A stretch of DNA of 64,000 nucleotides from Platycnemis pennipes (GCA_933228895.1 OW121852.1:134969544-135033543); one strand, 5' to 3'; positions 9,991 through 25,200 are shown, numbered from the stretch's first letter. Translations and numbers: made by a program. Notes: generated by a model from the letters alone, not told the origin.

Positions 9991-12900
9991 AATACCAAAT
10001 TTATTGCATTTTCCACAAATTTTGGGAACAAAAAAAACACTACTAAGTAAAAGAATTAGCTGGTATTTGCCATGCCAGCAAGTCTAATGGCCAATGTCAC
10101 TGCTGTGGATGTAGCAGGCTTTCCATTCACACTTTCACATTCGATTTTCGCATTTTTCACATTCGATCATAAATTGCTCCTCAAATAATTATTTTAAACC
10201 AATCTTGCAAAACATGCCTTAATTCAAAAATCAGCAAAAAAAATAAAAATCAGTGTAACTAGAAATGGCACACATTGGACAGTAGCTATGTAGGAAGCAA
10301 ATGAAGAGAGGTGAAGAGAAAGCAAAAGAAAAGAGATTTTTAGAGCTCAGTTATACCCCGCAAGGAAGGACCCAAGGCCATTGTTTTCATGAAAGCCATC
10401 CACATTGAATGAGTTAAGTTAGACGATGTTGGATCATTCTTTTTGTTATTTCCTCTCACCTAACAACTTCAGAAAAATGTGGTTTCAGACTATTAAGGAC
10501 ATGCATAGTTGAGTTAAAGTGTAAAATTTGGCCGTACTAAGTGAAAGAAATCTTTGAAAACAATCACATTCTCCACATTTATGATGCAAGGATCCCCATG
10601 GACTCCTCCCACATAGCACGTCAACTCTGTACAACATTCTTCCAAAAAGTCTATCACCTGAAGGTGATCCTCAAAAACATACATAGGTATTTCTAGAAGA
10701 GGATAGCAATACTTTCTCCCTCTCCTTCCAACATTGTCCTACTTCCTCATTATCGTACAGGTGGCATGCTAATGTTACCATTATCTGTAAATTGATGAAT
10801 CCTTGGGATCTCACCATCAAAAATACTTCCCTCTTCCACTAGCCATGCAACCACTCACATTGCAAAAACTGCCCTTTAATAAATAATTACCTCTGGAATC
10901 ACAACCATAGGCAACCACATGTTCCCCCTGCTTCCTGCCCAACTGCCATTTCAGAAACGTGGCATGCATGCCAACATGTAACCACGGCTCATCTGTCTAC
11001 CAAGCACAACTCCCCTTCTCCCTTGGAAAAGAACAATTCAACGATCACCATTCCTCAACTAAATCTACCCTATCTCTTTGCATTCCATAAATCACCACAT
11101 CTTTCTTTTTTTTAATTTCTCACTCAGAGCACTAGAAACACTCCCAGCATCTGCTTCAAGTATCAAAGTGAAAACTTGGGAAATGGCTCATATTTGGGTA
11201 CTCAGGACTTTGAACCTATGTGTATGTACATATTCTAATGTCTAGTGCTCAAAGCAGTTTTTAAATACACAGTTTCTTCTTTATTACACCAGTACAAACA
11301 TTATCTACCACAAAGTTTATAAAAGAGAAAGTTTTATTATGAATTCTTATTTACAGAAATACATCCCTTTTGCGAATACATGCATCTTATTGCAATACTC
11401 AAAATGGTATTGTCTTATGCATACGATTGTAATTCATACAAATTCAATTTCCATACAAAATAGTAAAAACCAACATCATCCTTAAAAAAATAGACGATTG
11501 AATAAATGACAGTTCATCTTCTCCTGATAATCACATTGATTATTTATTCGTCCTATCACTCTGGGCTTAAAACTGCAACATAGTCCTGACTAGTAATAGG
11601 ATGAATCAGATGGACAGTGGGTAATGGCATGGAAGAGGCCTAGGAGATATGCAGTCTTTTTCTATAAGGACATTGGTACAATTAGTAAAGTCAGTCTCTT
11701 CATGAGATTTTACGGAATCCCGGCCACTACCACGGAGGTGACTTTCCTCGGAGTCTTCATCCTCCCCAACACCACAAACTAAACCTTAAAGCCAGGAACC
11801 AAATGACTTTAAAATGTTCACAACATATTTTCCCCAGTCCACTGACCACAAGTTAGCCCCTCTCAAACCCCTTAATACCACACCTCAACCGAAGGGCAAG
11901 GGTCCACCTGCAAGCATAGGCACTCGAGAAAGGCATCTAGCAATAACCCCTTACCCTGAACATATAATAATGGCTGCCTGGGAGAATTTCCCCAAAATGA
12001 CTCATTTGACACTAAGTCCTGCGCATTATCATCACATTTTATGCTCATCAGCTACCTTATTTATCCTTCTCAATATCACCAATAACTACATATTTTACAC
12101 ATATGGAAATTAACTCAAAGCTGAAATAAAATCTTAAGTGATTTTTACTCAAGCTTATTAGTCAACATATGTAAAAGTGTATAACAATTATTTGCTATCA
12201 TAAGTAAAAAATTATGAAATGTAACGATTGACTTGAACTGGCTCAAATATTACATCACTTGAAAAATAGTGTACTCCAGTCTCTTCTTCTTTTACTTATG
12301 AACTCTATCAGGCTGAATGGAGCAAACAGTAACTCAGAGGACAGTGCTTTTTTAAATGCCACAGTATTGATGAATTCTACGTTTAAAAATTTATATTATG
12401 TATTTCAACGGTTTAATCACTGGTATAAAAATAGCTGGTTTCATTTAAGTATGCAACAACTAACTCTAAACCACCACATGAAACCTGAGGTGTTGTTTTG
12501 GGAAAAGCCTCTCACACAAGGAGCAAGGCTTCATTCTTTTTCACAAAGTAATGTTTGGCACAAGACTCCAAAATGGCATTTTACCTCATCAGGTCTGAAT
12601 TTCGATACCTTAAGCTTTGTCAAATCAGATACACACATTCCTGCTCTACTCCATAGCATGTGGGGACATTATCACAGAGAAGGAAATAACAATTTCACAC
12701 CATAAAACTCATGTATGATTGTAGAGGTGGGAGTATGGCTTTAAATAATTACAGATGAAGTTGTCTTAGCTATGAACCCCATTTTAGAGGAATAAATAAT
12801 TGTGTAAATTACTAAGTTTTCTTATTCAGTGAAATAATACCCCTAACAGACTAAGTAGGAACAATTCATGAATTTGGAGATTCACTACTTCATATTTAAG

Positions 12901-13246
12901 TCAAATTTGATGAAAAACGAGTAATTTAATAGGCTACTCAATTTGCCCAACACAATCACTGAAGACCAGTTAATTTTGTATGCACTATTCAGTCAGGACA
13001 ATAAATACACGAATCAGTTAAGGGTGAAGTAAAGAATATTGTTTAGAATTGTGAGTTTTGCCTTGAAAATTTTGTAGATAACAACATGAAAGCATGAATT
13101 ATGGGAGAGAATAAAAAATTTGGAAGAAAATGGAAATGACTCGTAACCCTCCAAAATACATATGCTTAGCAATGCTAACTCACCACACACTACTAGATTT
13201 TGTACAGACATCATACTGGACTTTAACATGAAACTTATGATGGCAA
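9991..13246. other. Intergenic or 3' UTR sequence, no gene recognised
   Basis: Lies between the RNF146 5' side and the stop codon of the large minus-strand gene, so its upper end must include that gene's 3' UTR. The longest ORF (12,259-12,705, plus) has no recognisable domain and AT-driven composition. No poly(A) signal could be assigned with confidence. Confidence 0.45.
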
Positions 13247-16200
13247 TTAAGTCGAACGGTTCTGCAGAGGAAAAACAGGGCTGGATATGTTGGTCTGCAG
13301 GCCAACAGACTGTGTCGTGACTTGTGGTTTTGTCAGGAGATCACTGCCACTGATCCCTTCCAACCCCTTTTCCAGGCGGGCAACAAATTCTGCTGACATC
13401 TCACAGGCTTCGGCCACTGTCTCCGACTTCCCCTTCTCCATGAGGAACTTCGTCAGCTCCATCAGAACCACCACAAGCACAGATGCTTTCTTCTTCTTCA
13501 TCTGCAAGTACAGTCAGGAATTTCACTTTTTTTTCTCTGGCATCAACACACTTAAGCAAAATTTTTACATCAAATTTTGTAGAGCATTTGCATGATAGAT
13601 GACAATGCATTACAAAATATTTACTAATGCTGTGCATGATGTACAAGGATGACACACATACGGATAGAGAGAATATGTCTACCTAAGTGGAAAACAAATA
13701 TTCCAGATCAAATTTTCAAGTTCAAATTCTTAAACTCACGTAAAAATAAAAATTCCTCAAAAAGATATTCCTTCCAAGGGAAAGGTGAAATCCAGTTTAC
13801 TGATAGGATACAACAAACCGTGAATTCCGACAAAAATTTAAAATTTACGTGTTGCATTCAGATTAAAACAATCTTTGATTTTCCAGAGCCATGCACCAAG
13901 GATGGATAACATAAATTCTTCTTTTTACTGAACACTTTTTAATCTACAACTTTATCAAAATTACATGTATTTTGTTAATGTTCAAAGGTAGCCAACACTG
14001 ATGATTGTATTTTGCTATATTTCAGACTTTTTAGAAAACCTATTACAATTTTTACTTAAAAAAATGTTGACATCTTAGAATTTTGTCACACAAGAACCAT
14101 TTCAAACGTGCTACATTCACACGACTGGAGGTACAACCTGACTTGAAAGAAGCAATGCCATTTGTTAAAAATGGTTTTGCCTTTATTCTCTATTCTTTAA
14201 AGGGGAGTGGAGAAACATTGTAAAGTTGGTCCTTATACCTTTGGATGGATTTGTTTCGCAGACCAGGGTCAGTTTTGATTTGTCTTAAGCTACTGCTGTG
14301 CTTCACTCAATCCCTTCACTTAATCACAGGTTTAAGAGTCACTGCCACTCACTCAGTGATCAACACAAAGGCTGCTTCGGTTTTCAATGAACTCAAATGG
14401 AATCAATCAACATGCTCAAGGTGCACGACGTCACATCCATCTCCTCCCCATACCTCCTTTACCCCCCAACAACTCTAGCGAAAGGTGAGTGACGAGTATT
14501 ATGTGGTTACATGCAGTCTTGCTGAAGCGGGACGACAAAACAACGGACGAGCAGATCAAGCAGCCAGATTCCGAGCGTGCCGCCAAGTCGGCGCTACCCC
14601 GTGCCACACAGCCAGCTGACGGCAAGCTCACAGCAACAAAACATTCGCACCTCGCTGCTCGAGCACAGCAACCATGATTTTCATCTTTTTGCTGTGCCTC
14701 TGGAGTTTTTCCCTGAACAGAATCTAATTTCCCTGACATTTCCATGACTTCCCTGCCCGGTAGGAATGCTGGAGAGGTACGGAAGGAACCAATTGCCATC
14801 CGTAGCCCAGCATTATGCACCGTTGACAATGGTCGTAAATATGACTCCCGGGCAGAGGAGTGTATACTATGGAACCGTAGTCCAATCTAGACCATACTAG
14901 GGCGCAGTACAGTAACGTTAGAGTTGAGCTGTCGGCTCCCCACGTCGTATTTGATGAAAATCTTAAAATATTTGAAGTCTCCATACATCTGTCCTTTAAA
15001 AATCTTATATGCTCTCGCCAATTCAACTGGTAGTCTAAAATCACACCAAAGAACCTTATTTCTTGGACATAGGTCAGGTTCCCCAAACGCAAAGGCGGTG
15101 GTAGGTAGAGTCCTCTCAAGCGGTAGAAATGCATGCATTTCGTCTTCTCTGCCAAAAAGCAAAATCCATTATTCTCGACCCAGGTGTTGAGTTTGTTCAA
15201 GGTCATCCGTATTTGCCCTTCGGCACTGACCAGCTTGGACGGTCGGCAAAAAACTGTTAGATCGTCCACCAACAAGGACCCCATCAATGGTGCTTGGATG
15301 CACTCTGCTACGTCTTTTATTGTTATGACAAAGAGCGTTATGCTCAAAGCAGAGCCCTGTGGTACTCCGTTCTCTTCTCTTGAAGGTTAGAGTCGGACAG
15401 ACAGTTTCCAATTCTGACTTTAAATGTCCGGTCCATTTTCACAATACATGTCCCTCCCTTCCCCCATAAAAGAAGAGGGGAACGGGAATCATATCTTTTC
15501 TTAAAAGACAAAAGACCTTTAGAAAAGGCCACTCACAGATTTTGAACGCAATCAGATCACTGTAACTCTTAAAGAGAAAATCCTGAAAAAAGTCACGTTT
15601 TGTACGATTTTTCGATAATTTTAATGCAAGGAGCGACTCCCCCTCCCCCTAAAAGAAGGGGGAAAGGGGACTTACATTTGTTTAAGACAAAGGACCTTTA
15701 GAAGAGGTCTTGTGCTGATTTTGAACACAATCCAATCACTGTTAACTCATTAAAAAAATCCTGAAAAAAGTCACGGCTGGAAGATATGGTCCGATTTCAA
15801 AAATTTCTTTCCTTGTCATCAGGGTGACGAGTAGCAACTTTACTGCACTATTGCGATTCAAGAAGGACACTTTTGTGTTTTTCTGCCCACCCTAATGTGC
15901 ATGATGATGTTTCCATGGAAAAGATATTATTGTGGATAATTTTTTAAGAATTCAAAGCAGCTCAACAGTGCCTTTAATTCTTGAAGTAGAATGAGTGAGC
16001 TCACACTTAGTAAGACTCAAGATCCACCATTAGTTCTCCTTTAGTTTTTAAGACGTATAACAGCAGGCTCAAGTAAGATTTAATAATCACTCAAAACCCT
16101 TTACAGCAGCATTTTCTTAAATCTTGCAATGTAATGAAACCAGGAGAAACATGAACTTTCTCTTGCTCGATGCTTGCTTGCTTGCTTCTCTTCGTCATTA

Positions 16201-19200
16201 AATTGGCAACTGAAGAAGAGAAGGGGAACGGGGGGTCCTGCACAAGACGCAGTCACGGAACTCAACATGGCGACACTGTCTGGTTGCATCCAGATTCAGG
16301 GACTCCGTGCATGCACTCACCCTTTCTCTGCTCTCCTCCCTTTCAACCTTGGACGGATCACATTCCGCCGCCTCATCCCCACTCCTCGTTCCCAGCATCT
16401 CGCCCACATCCACCGAGGCCGCCACCTTGTCGTCTGTCACTTTGTCCCCATCTTTCGGATCTGGGAGAGAAAATGGCAAATTGAAGAATACATGTTCCTT
16501 AAATTTATATTTTGATTCAAGGATTTAAGTATCTTCTTTGGAGAGTCACTTAAATAACCTTATACTAATGTCACAAATGGAAGAAAGGTGCCCTTGGCTC
16601 AATTAACCTCACCCATTAATGAAGTGAACAAGAGAGCTTCTACTTGTACTGCTATTACACAATGCTGTTGTCTTTGCACTACAAATAGCACACCAAAACT
16701 AATTACCCCTAGTCAAGATTTAAAATTAAAGAAAGTTCATAAACATACTCTCCATACAAGAAAGTTAATAAAATGCAGGTGACCTCTATTTAACGAATTT
16801 TTTTCATGAAAATTATTTTTCTCTGCATTTATAGGTTTTCATTATCGGTGTCGAAATATTGTTCTATGTTTCTGATGATTTTTTCCGTATTAAATCCTGT
16901 CAGTAGATTACAACTAGCTCCCCTTTGCAGAACTACGTCACAGTCCAAAGAAAATCGCCTCACTACTGTGAGAATTCCTTAACAATGATCACACCCCCTA
17001 CCAGCCGGTACATAGTCACTACAATGTTGCCACGTTTACTGCAGAAAAGATAGAAACATGAAAACTAAGCTGAGGCAGGGTTTTTGGGTGGCTAGCAGAA
17101 ATGACTGTTCCTTGGACTGCTGTACCAGTGACGTCTCAAAATGTCTCCTGCATCTCCCCACCACAGCCATCCATCAAACGAAACCCGATACAGAAAGGTA
17201 ATATGATACTTCCTTTGAGTGAAACAATGAGCTCAGTTGGGATAGCAAACAATCATAGAGGCGACCATGGCTGAAGTTTTTTTTTTGAAGAAAGAGAAGC
17301 GGCACATTTCATGCCGCCCCACATCACGTGCTGCCACATGATCGGCAGTTGAGCCACCGCAATTTCTCCTTACCGCACACAACATAACATTTCGATCGTG
17401 CGAAAGCTAATTTATCCTCATCCTTCCAAAAATGTAGCATAACTGCCAGTAATGTACAAATAATAGATACGTGCAAAGGGCATGCATTGCACATCTAAGA
17501 ATAATATGCACAACTTGATGTTCCACAAAATAACATGGCATATTCACATGCATAACTAACAGGCATTAGTTATACGTGGTGTAGAGTTTAGGGTAATTAA
17601 ATGTAATAATGATTAACCACTAAACGAAATTGTAGGAAAATACGATAATTTCAGTGAAAGATGCAGAGGGCTGGGCAAGACTGTGGCAGTGAAACCAAAT
17701 CTACGATGAAATTAAACATGAATTGACTATCCACAACTTTCAGTCATCCAATCAAGCTTACCGCGGATAAATGCAGTACACGGCTTACAAAAATGATTTT
17801 TTGCCCTCTCTTAAACTGGCTTGCATAATAAATGAGGGTCGAGTCTTACAGCAACACGAATTCTTGGCTTCTCCTGAGACTACGCAACCTGCACATATGA
17901 CCTAGGTATTATGAACGCCCTTACAACAAAGTCATCTGTAGAAAATCTTCTCGGGTTTCCCCCCGAGTCAGGCTGTCCATGGCCGACGTTTCGGTGCTCG
18001 ACTCGGGCACCGTCATCAGGGCAGATGAGTGTCAAACTTTGGTTTTTGACCGCCTTCTATACCGTTGCCGGGAGGTCAGGTACCACGTGATTGGTCGCTG
18101 CGGTAGAATGGCGTCTTGGCAACCAATCCGCTGTCTGGAGTGCTCCGTTGGGATTTGATGATTTTTGTCACGGGTTTCCACGCGTTACTGATTGAGAAGC
18201 CTGTGTCTCGATTGAAATTTTTGTCTTCCAGTCGGATTTCGATGGCTTCTTTTACGACACAATCCCAATAATTTGAGGACGGTTTCAGAATCTTGGCATC
18301 TTCAAACCAGATGGAGTGGTGGATGCTGTGTTCGGCAACGGCGGATTTTTCCAGTTGTCCCAGCCTCAGATGCCGTTTATGTTCCTTCACCCACATCTCA
18401 ACTGTATGTCCCGTTTCTCCAATGTAGGCGTCGCCGCATTCACACAGAACTCGGCAGACGCCTGGCGTTTTGAGTCCAATTGGGTCCTTTGCTCTTACGA
18501 GATGGTCCTTGGGTGGTGAGCATATTTATGAGCATAATAAGGAGGCCTGGGTTACATGAAGGAAGAAATTTTCAAATATACAGTTCATAGAGAATAATTT
18601 TATCCATGAAAAGTCTACATATTGGACAAATTAAAATGTAGTAAATAGACCAAGAGAAAATAGTATTAAAAGACATAAAAGTAGTAAAATTCTGTTGCCA
18701 AACTAAAAAAATGCATGTTAAGGTAAAAATTTTCACTCATAGCTTTTCCTGGAGTGTTCAATCTGCGGAGAATCTCGCCTGAAGCTCCAACAATAGTCAG
18801 CCACCATATTTACATTCCATCTACCCTCTTACCTTGCTTCCATGATCTTCAAATCTTGGTGGCAATGCTCACCCTGGCCATCAATGACTGCAACAAGATT
18901 TTCCGGAAAGTCAACAAGATGGCTATGTAGGAAATGAATCTTGATGCTCAAGTTGCAACCAAGCAATATGAAGCTTCTCAAGAATTGCTGGACAATTTTG
19001 TTTTGCTTGACAATTTTGTGGCAATACTGTGCTCGTGTATTTTCAAGAGAGCCTTTGACAAGGTTTTTCAATGCCAACCAAGCATTCTTCTGGAGTTCTG
19101 TCATTGTTGCGGTGAAATTTCATCTTTAAGGATCTGACGAATCTGAGGACTGAGGAGGGATTCCAGTGCCAGATTCCAAAGACTTGAGATTTTTCAAAAA

Positions 19201-22200
19201 AAGGCTGACTGAAGCACAGGGGGTATAGCTGATGGTAAACTAGGATACTTTTACATTTGTTCGTCATGTTATTATAAGATTTCACTGTACACTTGAATGG
19301 TCCCTGGGCTCTCGCCAAATCATACGTATACCAAATAGCAATTCATCACATCTTCCCTTCGTCCACATCCGCACACTCTCAACCAGGCCCCGGCTTCTCC
19401 CTCTCACATTGACTATGCTGCCACTTATTGTCTGCTTAGTTGTCTTAGATGGTAATACAACACCCGCAGAGCTGAGTTGTGCCGGTTTATATATGCGTTC
19501 TTCGCATAAAAGCTGCAGCCGGAGAGTAGATGACCTAAAGTCTCCGGCTGCCTTCGGCACACTCTGCATCTCGTGTCCATCACATTTGCCCCAATGATGA
19601 GGCGACGGTACACAAGGGTGTTGATGACACCATCCTGGCACGCGAGCACGAATCCCTCTGTCTCGGACTTCAGACCTGTGGAGCGCAGGAAGGCGAACGT
19701 GAGCTCCTTCGTTAGCCCATGCGTTTCCAAGTTTCGATAAAAACTTCCATGCATGGGCTTCTCGGTATGCTTGCGGAGCAGGATCTTTTGCTCCGCATTC
19801 TTTATTTCGAGCTTTAACACGTCTGCCTTCAGCGACAAGACTGATTTGTCGCACGCTTCTCCGCTGGAGGTAAGGTCCAAGTCCAAACCGAGGCCGTCTG
19901 CTGCCCTTTTCGCCGCCTGGAATAGGAATGCCCCTTTGCCGACACTCTCGTGTTTCTTCACGAGCAGCATAAGGGGGTCCGTGCTGTGGAACACGCGGCA
20001 AGCCATATTCAGGACTACTCTGTCATGAAGGCACTCCAGGCTTATCAGCCCTCTACCACCTAGCCTTCTCGGGAGATACAATCTGACGACGGAAGACTTC
20101 GGATGAAGACTACGGAACATGGTCATCATTTTCCTCGTTCCCCTGTCGAGGTTTTGCAGCTCGTTGACATTCCATTTGATGCAACCGAAGGTGTAGAGCA
20201 GTGTTGGAACCGCGAAGGTGTTGGTCGCAGGAACCTTGTTCTTGCCTGACAGGTCAGAGCTCCAGATTCGCCTGAGAGTCTGCCTGTATTTCGCTGCAAG
20301 CCTATCCTTCACTGCTCTCACCTCCTGCAAACGGCGCTGGGGGACGCTAAGATATTCATACGCTTCGTCGTCATCAAGATGACGAATAGCGTTTCCGTCA
20401 ACGAGCTGCACGTCTTCCTGGTCTTCCGAAATCTTTCCTTTCACCAGATGGATGGTTGCGCACTTGTCCAATCCGAATTCCATCCCTATATCCCCACTGT
20501 ATCTGCGTACGGTGTCCAACGCCAGGCGCAGGTCTTTCGCGCTTGAAGCATAAAGCTTCAGGTCATCCAAATAGAAAAGATGGGTGACCTTATGCTCCCT
20601 TTTTGACAGGACACCGCACATATATCCCCTACCTCGTCTCAACTGAATGGACAGTGGGAGGAGAGATAAACAGAACAGGAGGGGACTGAGGCTATCGCCT
20701 TGAAAAACGCCACGGTGGTATGTTACCAAATCCGTGTAGACGGTCTTCTTGCCAGATGGTATGGCGTACCGCGTCTTCCACAGTGGTAACAGGCGTTCGA
20801 TGCAGGACACAACCTCTGGGTGGACTTTCATGTACCTCAGCATGGCTATAATCAGCTCATGAGAGGTGGTATCAAAAGCCTTCTTGTAGTCCACCCAGCC
20901 CATTGACAGGTTACGCTTGTATTGACAAGCGTCCTGGCTCACACACCTATCAATGAGCAGGTTGTCCTTGCATCCAGCGATGCCTTTCTTCGAGCCCCTC
21001 TGCTCGTACACTTCCTCCCATACCGGTTGGACGTGGCGGAGGATAAGGTCGTTCAAGATGGAAGTGAACGCCTTTTATACAGTGTTGAGACAGGTTATAG
21101 GGCGGTAATTCTTCAGATCGGACAAGTCTCCCTTTTTCGGTATTAGGACCGTTTGCCCCTCAGTCAGCCAGGACGGAATTGGCTCCGTTCCTGACAGGAA
21201 GGATGTGAAGATTCTGGCCAGGTGTTAGTGCGTGGAAGAGAACTTTTTCCACCAGAAGTTATTCACTGCGTCCATTCCTGGAGCAGTGAAGTTCTTCTTG
21301 CCAGAGAAGGCCTTCTTCACATCACTTTCCGTGACTGAGATGGGACGATCCATATCTTCTAGGTGGCGGTCACAAAACTCTTTAAAGTGGAGTACCTTCG
21401 TTGAATGGCTTCCTAGTCTCGTAGATGTCCTTCTAGAAACGTTCCACCTCCGGGACAGTTGGTGGTGTTTGGACAACAGGTGGAGGGGGTCGGAAGAGGC
21501 GGGACGGCTGAAAGGAGAAGGTGGAGTTCTCCTTCCTGGTGTTGGTCCTTTTGACCAACTTCTTCCTCGCCGTTGTAAGTGCCCGCACTCTATCCACCTC
21601 GTGCTGCTTAAGGATAAGCAGTACTCTTTTGTTCAGTGTGTGGTGGTCTCTCCGGATTGCACGCGCAATTCGCTTGACCTTCGACGTAAAGGTGCGACCG
21701 GAGGATAGGTAATCCATCACACACTGAAATCTCGACACCTGTTGACTTGCCAGCGTGATTTTGGCATTAAGCTGTTTAAGCCTCTATGCTGCTTTAATCT
21801 CCCAAGTGGCAGGCACTCGGGGAGATGCCAACAGTGTGGCGGCAGCATATACCACGCAGTCTATTTCCCAGAGGCTACTCGTTTTGGTCAGGATCATATC
21901 TACGATGCCATTCAACTGGGCCAGTTGTTGGTTCCGCAGAGAAATTTTATGATGAATATTTCTCTGCCTGGTAGTCGTCTCATCATAGTTTATCGTGCTT
22001 TCCAACCGCTGAAGTAGATCAGAATCGGCCTTCGGCTTGTCTCCCTCCGCCAAAAGTTTGGCGGAAGCACCGGCAGTAGGAGGTACGTCTGCCTTGGTAG
22101 GAGATAGAGCCTTGGCCAGTGGTGTACTACTCTGATCTTGCGGTTGGGGTGTCGTTTTCTTGTGCAGGTGATTGGCGTAGTCGCGCAGATTCTGCTGCGA

Positions 22201-25200
22201 CAGATGGTTATAATTCAGGATGCATCTCACACCACAAAGAGTGCATCCTCGCCATGTATCCCCTGCGACTTGCCTCACTGGCAGCATGGCAAGCGAGAAG
22301 GTCTCCCCTCAGGGTCTCCGTCCACTCCATGCGAGCTCCCTTTTTTGATGGCATAGGTTTGCCACACCCAACTTTGCTAGGGCCCTCATCCGAGAAGGGC
22401 CGGTTGTGGGTGGCGTCACTGGATTTCTTAGTAACCCAATATTTCCGCGAGTGGGGAGGTTAACCCCACAAGCAGACGGCCACCATTAGCCGGCCGAAGC
22501 CGTTACCGGGGATGCCACGAGGAGGCTGGTGGTCCGTTTTTGAGCCCTTATTATTATTATTTATAAATGTCTGCTCAAAAAAAAAAAGCAGAAAAGCCTT
22601 AGTTACATGAAAGTGGTGCAGCAGTACTTTGTTATCATTGGCAACGGTACTTGTGAAGGAATGTGATGAGCCAATTTACTAACTTAAGTAAGGAATATAC
22701 TTTACCAAGGTCCTTCTTATATTTCTATGTAATTTAAATATTTCATTGGATATTGACATGGTGTAATTAATACCAATGCTTCTAAATGGTAGCAGTGTCA
22801 TTGTTACTAAACAATTTTCAAAAATATGAATATTAATAAAATTCAAAACAATGAGTTGTATTCGCAATGGAATAGTTTAAAACTAAGTAATAGAATATTT
22901 AACTTATTTTAGAATACATATTAGCAGGATTAAGCATTTATTCTCATTTTGTAAATTAAACATGGCAACAACACGTCAGTCATGTTCAGAAATCAAAATG
23001 AGTTAAAAGAGCTTGTAAAAAATATAATGCAACTAAAACACGCTATATAATAGCATACTCATAGAATTATTGTGCATGCGTTATCAACCTATAGACGATT
23101 TTCCATATAGGTGTCCTCCTCGATCGGTATTTATTCATTAAACAACAAATAGCTCTTTTACGGGATTTTGAATCGCGGAGTTACGGTGGAACCTCCTTAA
23201 TGTATTATGATGGTTCATTTTACAAATGCAAAAGTTCTACAGCAATTTTGCTGGCAAAGAGTAGTTAGCAACTTGATTTTTTTGTACAAAGAGAGTTCTT
23301 AAAACAACCCTATTTCTCTGTTAAACTTTGTATAAACATTTTCCGTGTTGCTTCATAAATGTATAAACACAATAATATAGAATTTCAATTAGTATCCTTT
23401 GCAATGAAATGTACAAATTTTGGGTCCCATAAATGTCATTACAGAGAGACTTTTACTGCAATCACGTATGAATTGCTCTTGGGAGGAATGTAGGCTGGAT
23501 TGTGTGTCGAGCAACGAAAGCAAGCAAGGGAAAGAGAAATCCTGCTCCACTGTCGCCAACAAAGGCACAAACCTTTGTCAGCACCGCTGGTCGTCAAGAG
23601 CCCGCCAGCAGGTTTCAGGACGGGCGTCAGCTCGTCTTCCGACTCCTCGGAGTCCTCCGACCACCCCTCCTCCTCCTCCTCTCGTCCGTCATTGTCTTGT
23701 CCATCTCCAGAGCCACGCAGGGGCACCGCCGCTCCCTTGGTGCCCTTCCCTGGCGCTGCCGAACCCCCAATCGCACCAGCCTTCACCCCGTTCGTAACAC
23801 CAGGCACCCCTCCTGCCTCCTCCTGCTTGGGCGCAGATTTCACCTTGGAAACAGCATCATAACTGTCCGTCACGTATTTCATCTGTGAGAAAAGGAAATT
23901 GTGAGTGTGCATGGACACCACAGGAAATGAAATGGGCTGCAGGGCACACTCACTCAGTATAGGGAGTGACAAAGAGATTCTCTCAACACGTTGTGTCCCT
24001 TCTCAACTTCTCCTTCCCCCCTCTCCAATGCACCAAGCTTGCCTCTTCACCAAATCCCCTCCTCCCACTACTCCCTTCTGGCAGGCAGACTGTGCAAACA
24101 CCACCAAACCCATTTTCATCAAGTTTCTCAGACCCTATAGATTCCACGATATTTTAATAACTAACATTTAATGATTGAACTTCATGTTTATCTAAATGTT
24201 TATGATATATTTTGGGTTTAGAAAAGTGATAATTTTACCACATTTGCTGGTGTGTAGGATACACATCTGTGCAAAAGACGCACTCCTTTCAAAAACATTT
24301 TAAAGGAGAAAAATTATCCTCTACATTTTTCTGCAGTTTTTCATAGGACAAAGTTTGTAAAAAGTCTGTTGACTAGACAGTTCATGAAGTTGAATTAGAA
24401 TTTTATGTGGCATGTACAAAAACACAATTTACCAAATAAATGAAATAAAATCTAACAATTATCTCGGTCCTGAGAAGTTCCAACAAAATGCCCTCAGCTA
24501 GTATGTAGTAGCACTAATACACATAGTTTTAAACTATTCACTTTTAGGGTGTATTTCTGTTCAAATTAAGTTTTCTTGCACTACAGGTTTGAAGTGAATC
24601 CTTTAAATGTAGAATTACAATAATCACTTCTTACTTCACCACGTTCTTTTGGATTGTTTAACAGTGCATAGTTTAAAATTATATGCATAGTATATTATAG
24701 CAGCTCATTCTAATCCTAATGGGTTCAGGCTTGAAAGAATATAAACAATTGAAAGCATAAACTGAGCAATACCAATTCTTGAACCAGAGCCTTGTTGAGC
24801 TTCCTCTTCACCATCCAATTAGCCATCTCCGGAATGAAATTCAGGTGTTTGAAAGTGACGTACTCCGGTCCAATCCAAACTGCCCTCAGGTGATGGTTGG
24901 CAGGATTCATTTGATACCGAAGCTCTGATCCTGATAAAAAGAATAAATGATCATTATACGTTTGGCACAAAATGTACTAAAAGCAACATAGTAAGTACAT
25001 CAAAGAATAATTACAAAATTATAGCAGAATCATCACTACGGGAGGGTGGGGGGGAGAAGGAATCAAGTTACAAACCATAAAATACCCTAAGATTCATCAC
25101 TAGTTTACTCTGAAAGAGCACTGTCACAACACTAGTCCTCCAGGGTACATATCAGGCTAGTAGATGAGCATAGAGTCATAGAGAGAGCAGCAGAGCTAGC

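Larger units (their letters stand above)
13502..16320 (-). other. Intron 6 of the 692-residue gene
   Basis: GT..AG intron of 2.8 kb. It contains the Jockey-type LINE relic (14,760-15,535) and a two-copy tandem repeat (15,451-15,775). The rest is AT-rich and unrecognised. Confidence 0.7.
16461..23572 (-). other. Intron 5 of the 692-residue gene
   Basis: A 7.1-kb GT..AG intron made largely of retroelements: a Penelope-like tail, a cc8L18.2-like fragment and an R4/Dong-like LINE, all on the same strand as the gene. Stretches 16,461-17,940 and 22,565-23,572 show no recognisable features. Confidence 0.7.

Noticed and set aside
12259..12705. A 148-codon plus-strand ORF
   Set aside because: No recognisable domain and AT-driven composition; it lies where the 3' flank of the minus-strand gene is expected. 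Chance is the simplest reading.
23420..23888. Pro/Ser-rich plus-strand ORFs
   Set aside because: Antisense of the acidic, Gly-rich exon 5 of the 692-residue gene, which has correct splice sites and phase.
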